Shown: piece by piece, positions 15,172 through 23,141 of the stretch
Position numbering within the stretch: the stretch's first letter is position 1
Layout of the letters: every line of letters begins with the position of its first letter
Translations under genes and position numbers: made by a program
NCBI GenBank assembly: GCA_009779675.1
Contig: WRDS01000013.1
Span: forward strand, 1-32,638
Direction of reading: 5' to 3'
DNA length: 32,638 nt
Source: Coriobacteriia bacterium
GTDB taxonomy: Bacteria > Actinomycetota > Coriobacteriia > Anaerosomatales > PHET01
The notes under the pieces: model-generated
What the model saw: the letters and a program-made list of their open reading frames with translations, nothing else
Told to the model about the DNA's origin: nothing
Databases searched by the model: none

Positions 15172-16035
15172 ATGCATTACGCGGATTACAAGATGATCCT
15201 TTCACCCAAGAACGGGATGAATGTCTATCGCGGCTGTAGCCATGGCTGCATTTACTGCGATAGCCGAAGCGCCTGCTATCAGATGGACCATGACTTTGAG
15301 GATATCGAGGTCAAGCGCAACGCGCCCCAGATTTTGGAGGCGCAGCTTCGGCGGAAAAGAAAGCCCTGCATGATAAGCACGGGGGCGATGTGCGATCCTT
15401 ATATTCCGCTTGAGGAGCAGTTACAAATAACGCGGCAGTGTATTGAGGTGATAGAGAGGCTCGGGTTCGGTTTGGCGATCCTTACGAAATCCAACCGGAT
15501 CCTTCGTGATCGGGATCTGCTACAGGCAATCGGCAGGAGGACGAAATGCGTCGTGCAAACGACGCTGACGACGTTTGATGAGGATCTGTGCAGGGTCATT
15601 GAGCCAAATGTGTCGACGACGCACGAGCGTTTTCAGATGCTGTCGGCGATGCGGGATGCAGGGATCCCAACGGTGGTGTGGCTCGGCCCGATCCTTCCGT
15701 TTATAAACGACTCGGAATGCAACCTGCGCGGCTTGCTTGATTATTGCGTCAGGGCGAAGGTGCACGGAGTCCTGTCCTTTGGCTTTGGCGTCACCGTGCG
15801 TGAGGGGAACAGGGAATACTTCTACCAGCAGCTGGACAGGCATTTCCCTGGGGTGAGGCAAGAATATGTTGACAGGTTTGGCGACTCGTATGGATGCGTC
15901 AGCCCCAACTATGCGCGGCTGAATGATATCTTGAAAGAAGTGTGCGGGCGGCACGGCATTATGTTCGGGGCAAACAGGGCCTTTTCCTATCTGAGCCATT
16001 TCGAAAGGCAAGAGACACAGCTTTCGATGTTTTGA
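15172..16035 (+). CDS. SPL-family radical SAM protein
   Basis: The radical SAM cluster motif is CSHGCIYC (CxxxCxxC) in MILSPKNGMNVYRGCSHGCIYCDSR. The SPL-like core MISTGAMCDPYIPLEEQLQITRQCIEV follows, with AILTKSNRILRDRDLL and VQTTLTTFDEDLCRVIEPN. These match the subfamily annotated as spore photolyase-like (SPL) radical SAM proteins. Authentic SplB repairs spore photoproduct in spore formers; the large non-sporing subgroup, to which this probably belongs, has no proven substrate. The protein would use a [4Fe-4S] cluster and SAM to make a 5'-deoxyadenosyl radical. GGAGGG at 15151-15156 is rather far (15 bases) from the ATG, but a stop codon just upstream leaves no other start. Its last six codons are repeated downstream. 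Confidence 0.9.
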   Translation: MHYADYKMILSPKNGMNVYRGCSHGCIYCDSRSACYQMDHDFEDIEVKRNAPQILEAQLRRKRKPCMISTGAMCDPYIPLEEQLQITRQCIEVIERLGFGLAILTKSNRILRDRDLLQAIGRRTKCVVQTTLTTFDEDLCRVIEPNVSTTHERFQMLSAMRDAGIPTVVWLGPILPFINDSECNLRGLLDYCVRAKVHGVLSFGFGVTVREGNREYFYQQLDRHFPGVRQEYVDRFGDSYGCVSPNYARLNDILKEVCGRHGIMFGANRAFSYLSHFERQETQLSMF

Positions 16036-16140
16036 CAGTTTGCGGTGGTCGAGCAATTTTTTGCGTTCTAACAGCTTTCGATGTTCTGACAATTCTCGTG
16101 TCCGACAACCCTCGGGGCCTAGCAGCTTTCGATGCTTCTG
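16018..16140. repeat. Tandem 18-bp array made from the end of the SPL gene
   Basis: Unit 1 (16018-16035, CAGCTTTCGATGTTTTGA) is the last six codons of the SPL gene including its stop. Near copies lie at 16072-16089 (one mismatch) and 16123-16140. Between them are more diverged units of 18, 18, 17 and 16 bp, such as CAGTTTGCGGTGGTCGAG, giving a higher-order period of 54 and 51 bp. The array fills most of the spacer before the activase gene. Confidence 0.88.
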
Positions 16141-16217
16141 CAGGCAGGGTTTTAAACCAGATGCCCGTGGTGCTACTCAGGGCGGCCTTATGTGGCGGGT
16201 AGGTTTTGTGGAGGAGC

Positions 16218-19200
16218 ATGCATGTAGGCATTGACATCGGCTCGATGACTGTGAAGATGGTCGTTTTAGACGAGCAGCGGCAGGTGCTTTCCGCAAGCTA
16301 TCATCACCATCGGTCGGATACGCGTACGGCGCTGGTGCGTACGCTCGCCGAGGTGCGCGAGGTGGTCGGCGATCATGAGGTCACCATCAGGCTGAGTGGT
16401 TCTGCGGGATTGCGGCTTGCTGATCGGCTCGGCGTTGGTTTTACGCAAGAGGTGGTCGCGCTCCGGACGGCTGTTCGGGAGTTTGAGCCCTGTGCCGATG
16501 TGGTGATCGAGCTTGGCGGCGAGGATGCCAAGATCGTGTATCTTTCTGGCAGCGTGGAAGAGCGCATGAACGGGCTGTGTGCAGGTGGCACGGGGGCGTT
16601 CATCGACCAGATGGCGATGCTGCTTAAAACCGATGCCGCCGGGCTGGACGCCCTCGCTGCACAGGCGACGACCGTCTATCCGATAGCGGCCCGCTGCGGG
16701 GTGTTTGCGAAAAGCGACATCCAGCCGCTTTTGAACGATGGGGCGCGGCGTGAGGATGTGGCGGCCTCGGTCCTGCAATCTGTGGTGACCCAGACCATCA
16801 GCGGGCTTGCCTGTGGCCGGCCGGTCCGCGGCAACGTCGTCTTTCTTGGCGGCCCGCTCAACTACCTGCCAGAACTCAGGAACCGCTTTATCGAGACGCT
16901 GGGGCTTGGGTCAGATGCAGCTATCTGCCCTGAGGACGCGCATCTGTTCGTCGCAACAGGGGCAGCGTTGCTGTCCCGCTCCGACGAGGGGGTTCGCTTG
17001 GGCGAGGTGCTCGAACGCCTGCGCCTGCTTGCTGCCGAGCCTCGCGATTCGCAACTATTGCCGCAGCTGTTCAGCTCTCCAGCCGAGTACTCTGAGTTCT
17101 GTCAGCGCCATGCCAAGGCATCGGTTCCGCGAGCGGGTCTCGGTGGTTACAAGGGCGATGTTTTTCTCGGCATAGATGCGGGGTCTACGACACTCAAAAT
17201 AGCGGTTGTTGGCGAAGGCGGGGAGCTGCTCTACACGAGCTACAACTCGAACCATGCTGATATCATCGGGGTTGCGAAAGAGGCGCTTTTGGGTCTTTAC
17301 CGCGCTTTGCCCAGTGAGGCGCGTATCGCCTCATCAGTGGTGACCGGCTACGGCGAGGCGCTTTTGCTGGCCGGCCTTAGGGTGGATTCGGGCGAGATTG
17401 AGACGATCGCGCACTCCCGCGGAGCGAGCGAGTTTGTTGCCGACGTTGATTTCGTGCTTGACATCGGCGGGCAGGACATGAAGTGCCTGCATCTTTCGGG
17501 GCATGTTATCGACCGCATCCTCTTAAACGAGGCGTGTTCCTCGGGATGCGGCTCCTTTCTGGAGACGTTTGCAAGCTCCCTTGGGCTTTCGATCGAGGAT
17601 TTTGCGAGACAGTCCCTTTTTGCGGATAGCCCTGTTGATCTGGGCTCGCGCTGTACGGTTTTCATGAACTCCCGTGTGCGCCAGGCGCAAAAAGAAGGGG
17701 CTACGGTCTCTGACATCGCGGCGGGGCTGTGCTATTCGGTCGTAAAGAATGCACTTTACAAAGTCATCCGGATACATGACTTCTCCGAGCTAGGGGAGTA
17801 TATCGTTGTGCAGGGTGGCACGTTTATAAACGATGCCGTGCTGCGGGCGTTTGAGCTTATCACGGGGCGGGAGGTGATCCGTCCTGATATTGCGGGGTTG
17901 ATGGGCGCATGGGGGGCGGCTCTCATCGCACGGGACCGCGCCAAGGAGATATCTGGGCCCTCGACCCTGCTCACGGCGGCCGAGCTGGAGGCACTCCGGG
18001 TCGAGAAACATACCTCCCGCTGTCGGGGATGCGCAAACACGTGCACTCTTACAAAGACCCGGTTTGACAGGCAGCTCACCTTTGTCTCCGGCAACCGGTG
18101 TGAGCGCGGTGCGGGTGCTGAGGCCCCTCTCTCCAAGGCCCCGGATCTTTTCGCCTACAAGTATAATCGGGTATTCGGCTTTGAACCGCTGGCTGCCTGT
18201 GCGGCCCCGCTCGGCGAGGTGGGGATTCCGCGTGCGCTCAACTTGTACGAGAACTACCCGTTTTGGTTCACATTTTTTACGCACCTCGGGTTCCGCGTGG
18301 TGCTTTCCGACCCGACCACCAAGGCGACGTACGAGAACGGCATCGAGTCCATGCCCTCGGAGTCGGTCTGTTATCCGGCAAAGCTCAGCCACGGGCATGT
18401 CGAGAACCTGGTCTCGCACGGCGTGAAGCGCATTTTCATGCCATGCATCCGCCTTGAGCGGGCCGAGGACCCTCAGGCGGACAACCACTACAACTGTCCG
18501 ATCATCATGAGTTACCCAGAGGCGCTCAACTTGAATATCGAGTCCCTTGCCGAGAAGGGCATTGATTTTCGCAACCCGTTCCTTCCCTATCATGACCGCG
18601 GGTTTTTAGGCGAGAGGATCTGGGAGGAACTCGGCGACTGGGGCTTCTCGCTTGCCGAAGCGCACGAGGCGGTCAAAAAAGCCTGGGAGGCCGATCAGGC
18701 GTTCAAAGACGATGTGCGCGCCGAGGCAAGGCGCACGCTTGAGTGGATAGGGAATACCGGCGGGCACGGTATCGTCCTTGCCGGACGCCCGTACCATGTG
18801 GATCCGGAGATCAACCACGGCATTCCGCAGATGATCGCACGGCTTGGGTTTGCGGTGCTCACTGAGGACAGCGTCTCGGAGATGGCCAGGCCCTCCCGAC
18901 CGCTCAGGGTGTTCGACCAGTGGGCCTATCACACGCGGCTCTACTCGGCAGCGGTCTTCGTTGCTAGCCGTGATGACGTTGACCTGGTGCAGCTTAACTC
19001 GTTTGGCTGCGGGATCGACGCGATCGCGATCGACCAGGTCGCCGAGATACTGTCGGCGACACACAAGATCCATACCGTCCTTAAAATCGATGAGACCAAT
19101 AACGTCGGCGCTGCGCGGATCCGCATCCGTTCGCTTGTCGCTGCGCTTGCCGAGCGTCACCATGCGGTCGCCGTCGGCGGTCTGGCCGCGGCGGATCCCG

Positions 19201-20507
19201 GCGCAGCGGCGACGCAGGCGGCAGGCGCAGGCAGGATGCCTCCCTCGGCGCAGAAGGCCGTATTCAGCAAGCGGATGCGCGATGAGGGCTGGACGATCCT
19301 GTGCCCCCAGATGGCACCCATACATTTTGACTTGCTCGCCGAGGCGTTCCTCGCAAGTGGTTATAAAATGGAGCTCCTCGAGGTTGCCGGGCCTGGCGCT
19401 GTCGAGGAAGGGCTGCGCCACATCAACAACGATGCCTGCTATCCAGCGCTCATAGCTATCGGGCAGCTTTTGGAAGCGTTGAGGTCCGGGCATTACGACC
19501 CCCATCGTACGGCGGTGCTCATCTCGCAGACCGGTGGCATCTGCCGAGCCACAAATTACATCGGGCTGCTCCGTAAGGCCCTGGCCGATTCTGGGCTCTC
19601 GCACGTCCCCGTGATCTCACTGAATGCATTCAACACGGGCGAGGACTCTCCAGGGTTCCGTATAACGGTGCCTATGCTTGCCCGCGGCCTCACGGCGGTC
19701 GTTTATGGGGACACGCTCTCCCGTTGCCTGTATCGCACGCGGCCGTATGAGGTCGTCCCTGGCTCGGCCGAGGCGCTTTATGCGTGCTGGAATACGCGCC
19801 TGAAGTCCTCGCAGCACACGCGCTTCAGCCTGTTCAGGTATTGTCGAGAACTCAGGCGGATCGTTGCCGACTTCGATGCGCTTCCCTTGACGGGTGAGCG
19901 TAAGCCGAGGGTCGGCATCGTAGGCGAGATCCTTGTAAAATACCATCCCGATGCAAACAACCATGTCGTCGACCTTATCGAGGCGGAGGGCTGTGAGGCG
20001 ACGGTCGGGGATCTGATGGGATTCCTCATCTACTCCTCGCTCGGCGGTATCATCAACCGGTATGCGACCGGCACCTCGGTAAAGGACAAGGTCTTGGCGA
20101 TCGGAGCGGCTGCGCTGCTCGAATGGTTGCGGTCTCCTGCGAAAACGGCATTGCGCAAAAGCCGCCGATTCGAACCGCCGGTTGCTGTTGCCCGCCTAAC
20201 GGAACTGGCGAAAGAGGTGCTGTCGCTGTGCAACTTGATGGGGGAGGGATGGCTGCTTACCGCCGAGATGCGTGAGCTTGTGTTGGCCGGTGTCCCAAAC
20301 ATCGTGTGCGTGCAGCCCTTTGGATGTCTGCCCAACCACGTGGTTGGCAAAGGGGTGATGAAGAAGATACGCCGACTGCACCCGCAGGCGAATGTGGTAG
20401 CGGTCGATTACGACCCGGGTGCATCCCAGACCAACCAGATGAATCGCATCAAGCTTATGATCACTACGGCAAAAGAGCGGCATGAGGAGCGCGGTTCGGC
20501 TAGCTGA
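16218..20507 (+). CDS. Giant fused acyl-CoA dehydratase activase (BadF/HgdC-like) with C-terminal reductase/dehydratase-like region
   Basis: Two ASKHA-type ATPase domains of the BadF/BadG/HgdC family are joined head to tail. The first (about 1-255) has GIDIGSMTVK, LGGEDAKI, CAGGTGAF and ARCGVFAKSDIQ. The second (about 315-575) has GIDAGSTTLK, DIGGQDMKCLHL, EACSSGCGSF and SRCTVFMNSRV. The cysteines in both correspond to the [4Fe-4S] ligands of the HgdC dimer. From about 600 a CRGCANTC...RCERG cluster opens a DUF2229-like region. The last 400 residues contain HIDGxD-type segments (NNDACYPALIAIGQLLEAL, SQTGGICRATNY). HgdC-type proteins use ATP to drive low-potential electrons into 2-hydroxyacyl-CoA dehydratases or benzoyl-CoA reductase. 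Proteins of this 1400-residue design are common in strict anaerobes, with an unproven partner. The ATG at 16218 gives the family's usual start; a TTG at 16206 is possible. Confidence 0.92.
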   Translation: MHVGIDIGSMTVKMVVLDEQRQVLSASYHHHRSDTRTALVRTLAEVREVVGDHEVTIRLSGSAGLRLADRLGVGFTQEVVALRTAVREFEPCADVVIELGGEDAKIVYLSGSVEERMNGLCAGGTGAFIDQMAMLLKTDAAGLDALAAQATTVYPIAARCGVFAKSDIQPLLNDGARREDVAASVLQSVVTQTISGLACGRPVRGNVVFLGGPLNYLPELRNRFIETLGLGSDAAICPEDAHLFVATGAALLSRSDEGVRLGEVLERLRLLAAEPRDSQLLPQLFSSPAEYSEFCQRHAKASVPRAGLGGYKGDVFLGIDAGSTTLKIAVVGEGGELLYTSYNSNHADIIGVAKEALLGLYRALPSEARIASSVVTGYGEALLLAGLRVDSGEIETIAHSRGASEFVADVDFVLDIGGQDMKCLHLSGHVIDRILLNEACSSGCGSFLETFASSLGLSIEDFARQSLFADSPVDLGSRCTVFMNSRVRQAQKEGATVSDIAAGLCYSVVKNALYKVIRIHDFSELGEYIVVQGGTFINDAVLRAFELITGREVIRPDIAGLMGAWGAALIARDRAKEISGPSTLLTAAELEALRVEKHTSRCRGCANTCTLTKTRFDRQLTFVSGNRCERGAGAEAPLSKAPDLFAYKYNRVFGFEPLAACAAPLGEVGIPRALNLYENYPFWFTFFTHLGFRVVLSDPTTKATYENGIESMPSESVCYPAKLSHGHVENLVSHGVKRIFMPCIRLERAEDPQADNHYNCPIIMSYPEALNLNIESLAEKGIDFRNPFLPYHDRGFLGERIWEELGDWGFSLAEAHEAVKKAWEADQAFKDDVRAEARRTLEWIGNTGGHGIVLAGRPYHVDPEINHGIPQMIARLGFAVLTEDSVSEMARPSRPLRVFDQWAYHTRLYSAAVFVASRDDVDLVQLNSFGCGIDAIAIDQVAEILSATHKIHTVLKIDETNNVGAARIRIRSLVAALAERHHAVAVGGLAAADPGAAATQAAGAGRMPPSAQKAVFSKRMRDEGWTILCPQMAPIHFDLLAEAFLASGYKMELLEVAGPGAVEEGLRHINNDACYPALIAIGQLLEALRSGHYDPHRTAVLISQTGGICRATNYIGLLRKALADSGLSHVPVISLNAFNTGEDSPGFRITVPMLARGLTAVVYGDTLSRCLYRTRPYEVVPGSAEALYACWNTRLKSSQHTRFSLFRYCRELRRIVADFDALPLTGERKPRVGIVGEILVKYHPDANNHVVDLIEAEGCEATVGDLMGFLIYSSLGGIINRYATGTSVKDKVLAIGAAALLEWLRSPAKTALRKSRRFEPPVAVARLTELAKEVLSLCNLMGEGWLLTAEMRELVLAGVPNIVCVQPFGCLPNHVVGKGVMKKIRRLHPQANVVAVDYDPGASQTNQMNRIKLMITTAKERHEERGSAS

Positions 20508-20600
20508 CGGGGTTGACGCACTGGGTATCATTGGCAGGGCAGCAAGTGGCGAGCAGGCTGCAGGGCGGTAACGCAGCAAGACAGCAGGCTTTTAAAGCGT
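20508..20600. repeat. Short GCAGG/CAGCA-rich repeats between activase and FemX genes
   Basis: The 100-bp spacer contains imperfect units of about 20 bp built on GGCAGGGCAGCAAG, GCAGGCTGCAGGGCG and GCAGCAAGACAGCAGG. They are more degenerate than the other arrays. No terminator is seen, so read-through from the activase gene into the FemX-like gene is possible. Confidence 0.45.
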
Positions 20601-20607
20601 CGATTGG

Positions 20608-21729
20608 ATGGCTGTGCTCAAACTTTCGGTGAACACACTCAATGAAGCGCAATGGGATGGGCTCGCGCTTCGCTCTGAGTATCTTGCCCTTACCCAGTGC
20701 TGGGATTGGGGGGTCCTTAAAGAGCAGATGGGCTGGGATATCCATCGGATTGCGGTCAGTAAGGAAGGCAGCCCGAAAGAGGATAGCCCGATCGCCGGCA
20801 TGCAGCTCCTCACGAAAACGCTTCCTGCCCGTCTTGGCGGAGTGGCCTATGTGCCGCGTGGGCCGTTGGGCGACTGGTGCGATCCCGATGTCGCGCAGCT
20901 GCTGTTTGAAGGTGCTCATCAAACTGCGCGTGAGGCGGGCTGCCTGTTTCTCAAGACAGAGCCGCAGCTGCCGGACAGCCCTGAGGCGCGGGAGCTCATG
21001 CGCGGGCTTGGGTTCATCGAAAGCAAGGACACCATCCAACCGGTGGCCACGATCCTTTTGGATATCAGTGCTGATCCCGACAGCCTATACAAAAGCCTGA
21101 GGCGCTCGACCAGGTGGAAGATAAACTATACGGAAAAACATGGCGTCACGGTACGCCGAGGCGGCGAGGAGGACCTCGGCGTGTTTTATCGGCACATGCT
21201 TGAGACGTTTAAGCGCACGGGCATGGCCGTCAGGGCGTTCGACCGCTATAGGGCCGAGTATCTGACCTTTGCCAAAAAGGACCGTGCGGTACTCCTGATC
21301 GCCGAGCATGAGGGCGTGCCGATCGCGTCGCACATCGCCTATCGGTTTGGTGACGGTGCTGCGTATTTTCACGGTGGCGCCTCTGCCGCCAAGCCAAAAC
21401 TCCATCCCAATGCCATGCTCATTTGGGAGCAGATCCTCTGGGCGAAGGAGCACGGCTGTACCTCTTTCGACCTTTGGGGGATTCCGGATGAAGTTCGGCA
21501 ATTGCTTGCCGACGGCGAAGAGATACCCGTCGAGCGCACTGACGGCCTGTGGGGTGTTTACCGGTTTAAGCGTGGCTTCAGCAAGGAGGTCTTTCCGTTT
21601 GTAGGGTCGTTTGATTATGTCTATGCGCCGCGTCGGTACGCGGTAACGCGCCATTTGTTTGCGGGGGATAATAGCAAACTGGAAAAAATATCCGGTAGGA
21701 TAGAAGCCTGGAGAGCAGGCGTTCGTTGA
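20608..21729 (+). CDS. FemA/FemB/FemX-like peptidoglycan bridge aminoacyltransferase
   Basis: This protein has the double GNAT-like fold of the FemABX family. Its motifs are PRGPLGDW near the N terminus, LRRSTRWKINYTEKHGVTVRRGG in the centre, then SHIAYRFGDGAAYFHGGAS, LIWEQILWAKEHGCTSFDLWGIP and the closing VYRFKRGFSKEVFPFVGSFDYVY. These enzymes move an amino acid from aminoacyl-tRNA to the stem peptide of lipid II to begin the interpeptide bridge, at the inner face of the membrane. The length of 373 is close to FemX-type members that add the first residue and lack the long coiled-coil arm of staphylococcal FemA. Which amino acid is used cannot be read from the sequence. The gene is followed after 29 bp by a secreted wall protein, likely in one operon. 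Confidence 0.92.
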   Translation: MAVLKLSVNTLNEAQWDGLALRSEYLALTQCWDWGVLKEQMGWDIHRIAVSKEGSPKEDSPIAGMQLLTKTLPARLGGVAYVPRGPLGDWCDPDVAQLLFEGAHQTAREAGCLFLKTEPQLPDSPEARELMRGLGFIESKDTIQPVATILLDISADPDSLYKSLRRSTRWKINYTEKHGVTVRRGGEEDLGVFYRHMLETFKRTGMAVRAFDRYRAEYLTFAKKDRAVLLIAEHEGVPIASHIAYRFGDGAAYFHGGASAAKPKLHPNAMLIWEQILWAKEHGCTSFDLWGIPDEVRQLLADGEEIPVERTDGLWGVYRFKRGFSKEVFPFVGSFDYVYAPRRYAVTRHLFAGDNSKLEKISGRIEAWRAGVR

Positions 21730-21758
21730 AAGGCACGCGTTCACAAGGCGTATTATCG

Positions 21759-23030
21759 ATGCGACAGAGGCCCAAGCGCACATGTAAGGCCCATCGAGTC
21801 CTGCGGTGCATTGTTGCCGGGGCTCTTCTCAGTCTTTGCATATGCGGCACTAACGCATCTGGAGGGGCGGCATTTGCCCCCAAGATCGCAGTTGCTGCGC
21901 CAGCCGGTACGTCCTCGGCAGACTCCATCGAGGAGAAAAAGGCCGAAGAGGCGCTGGCGCTGGCGGAGCTTGAGCGCATGCGCGAGGAGCTTGCCGATCT
22001 GATGCAGGAGTACGTTGCAACCAGCCGCAGGATCGAGCAGACCCAGGGCGAGATCAACCAGGTGACTGCCGAGATCGAAGAGCAGAACAACGCGCTTTCC
22101 AAATCACAGCAAGCGTTACATGCGCGGGCGATCGAGCTTTATCGTGGAGATCAGGTGCGCTTGATCCAGCTGCTTTTCTCGGCAGGATCTATTTCGGAGC
22201 TGATCGACCTGACAAGCTACCTCACCGCAGTGGCCAGGCGCGATGCGGAACTTGTCGATACCGTGCGCACAAAGCGACAGGAGAGTCTCTACCTGCAGGA
22301 GTCGTTGGCGCGCAGTATCGACCAGCTTACGAGCCTGCAGGCTGAGTCGGACGCGCAGCAGGAGCGCATTGAGGAGAGGATCGACCTGCAGCAGGAGAGG
22401 GCTACCCAGCTCGGCAAGGATGTCGCCCGTATGATGAGCGAGGCTGCAGCTCGGCGGGCAACCATGCCAGGCATTGATCCCGACAGCGACTTCACCCCCG
22501 ACACCATCATCGCAGACGCACGTTTCCGGGCTACCTCCACCATGAATGCGGCTCAGATACAGGCGTTTTTGGAGAAGCAGCCTGGGGCGCTTGCCACCTA
22601 CCAGGGGCCGGATTATCAGGGGCAGACAAAAAGTGCTGCGCAGATGATCTCTGAGGCAGCAAACGCCTGGCAGGTGAACCCCGAGGTCATCTTAGTGACA
22701 CTTCAAAAGGAGCAGTCGCTGTTGAGTTCTCAAGCGCCGATGCAGCGCGCATACGACTGGGCTATGGGCTGTGGGAAGACAGATTCGTCAACACTCATAA
22801 AATATGAGGGGTTTGGCAATCAGATCTGGTATGGCGCGAAAAGCCTTGATGCCCATGCGAAACGGTGGAAGCCGGGAACCAGGCTTACCATCAACGGTAG
22901 CGTTGTTATGCCTACCAACAGCGCGACGTATGCGCTTTACCGCTACACGCCGCACCTGCATGGCAACACGTCGTTTTGGATGCTGTTCTGGCGGTATTTT
23001 GGGGATCCGCTCAAACCTGGAGGGTGGTAG
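21759..23030 (+). CDS. Secreted coiled-coil protein with C-terminal lysozyme-like domain
   Basis: A signal peptide (basic MRQRPKRTCKAHRVLR, then CIVAGALLSLCICG) is followed by about 180 residues of heptad-rich coiled coil (EEKKAEEALALAELERMREELADLMQ and onward), resembling the CwlO/PcsB/RipA N-terminal arm. The C-terminal part (about 260-420) contains MNAAQIQAFLEKQPG, AAQMISEAANAWQVNPEVILVTLQKEQSL and FGNQIWYGAKSLDAHAKRW. This has the helical, Glu-centred look of a lysozyme or transglycosylase-like domain. CwlO-type arms are usually controlled by FtsEX, which is not seen here. The ATG at 21759 gives a proper signal peptide; the frame is open back to a TTG at 21726 overlapping the FemX stop. 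The function is probably peptidoglycan cleavage or remodelling. Confidence 0.82.
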   Translation: MRQRPKRTCKAHRVLRCIVAGALLSLCICGTNASGGAAFAPKIAVAAPAGTSSADSIEEKKAEEALALAELERMREELADLMQEYVATSRRIEQTQGEINQVTAEIEEQNNALSKSQQALHARAIELYRGDQVRLIQLLFSAGSISELIDLTSYLTAVARRDAELVDTVRTKRQESLYLQESLARSIDQLTSLQAESDAQQERIEERIDLQQERATQLGKDVARMMSEAAARRATMPGIDPDSDFTPDTIIADARFRATSTMNAAQIQAFLEKQPGALATYQGPDYQGQTKSAAQMISEAANAWQVNPEVILVTLQKEQSLLSSQAPMQRAYDWAMGCGKTDSSTLIKYEGFGNQIWYGAKSLDAHAKRWKPGTRLTINGSVVMPTNSATYALYRYTPHLHGNTSFWMLFWRYFGDPLKPGGW

Positions 23031-23071
23031 CCTGCGCTTGCAGCAGGGCGCATCGCGCAACAAACAGCTGC

Positions 23072-23141
23072 CTACACAGGTATTGCCTACAAGTTGCCCC
23101 TACAAGCTACCCGCAGATTGCGCGCCCCTAGAGGTATTGCC
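23072..23141. repeat. Short repeats containing the end of the HD-GYP gene
   Basis: The minus-strand gene end reads on the plus strand as CTAGAGGTATTGCC (23128-23141). Copies of this pattern lie downstream of the stop: CTACACAGGTATTGCC (23072-23087), CTACAAGTTGCC (23087-23098) and CTACAAGCTACC (23100-23111). Units are 12-16 bp and include the complement of the stop codon. Confidence 0.6.
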
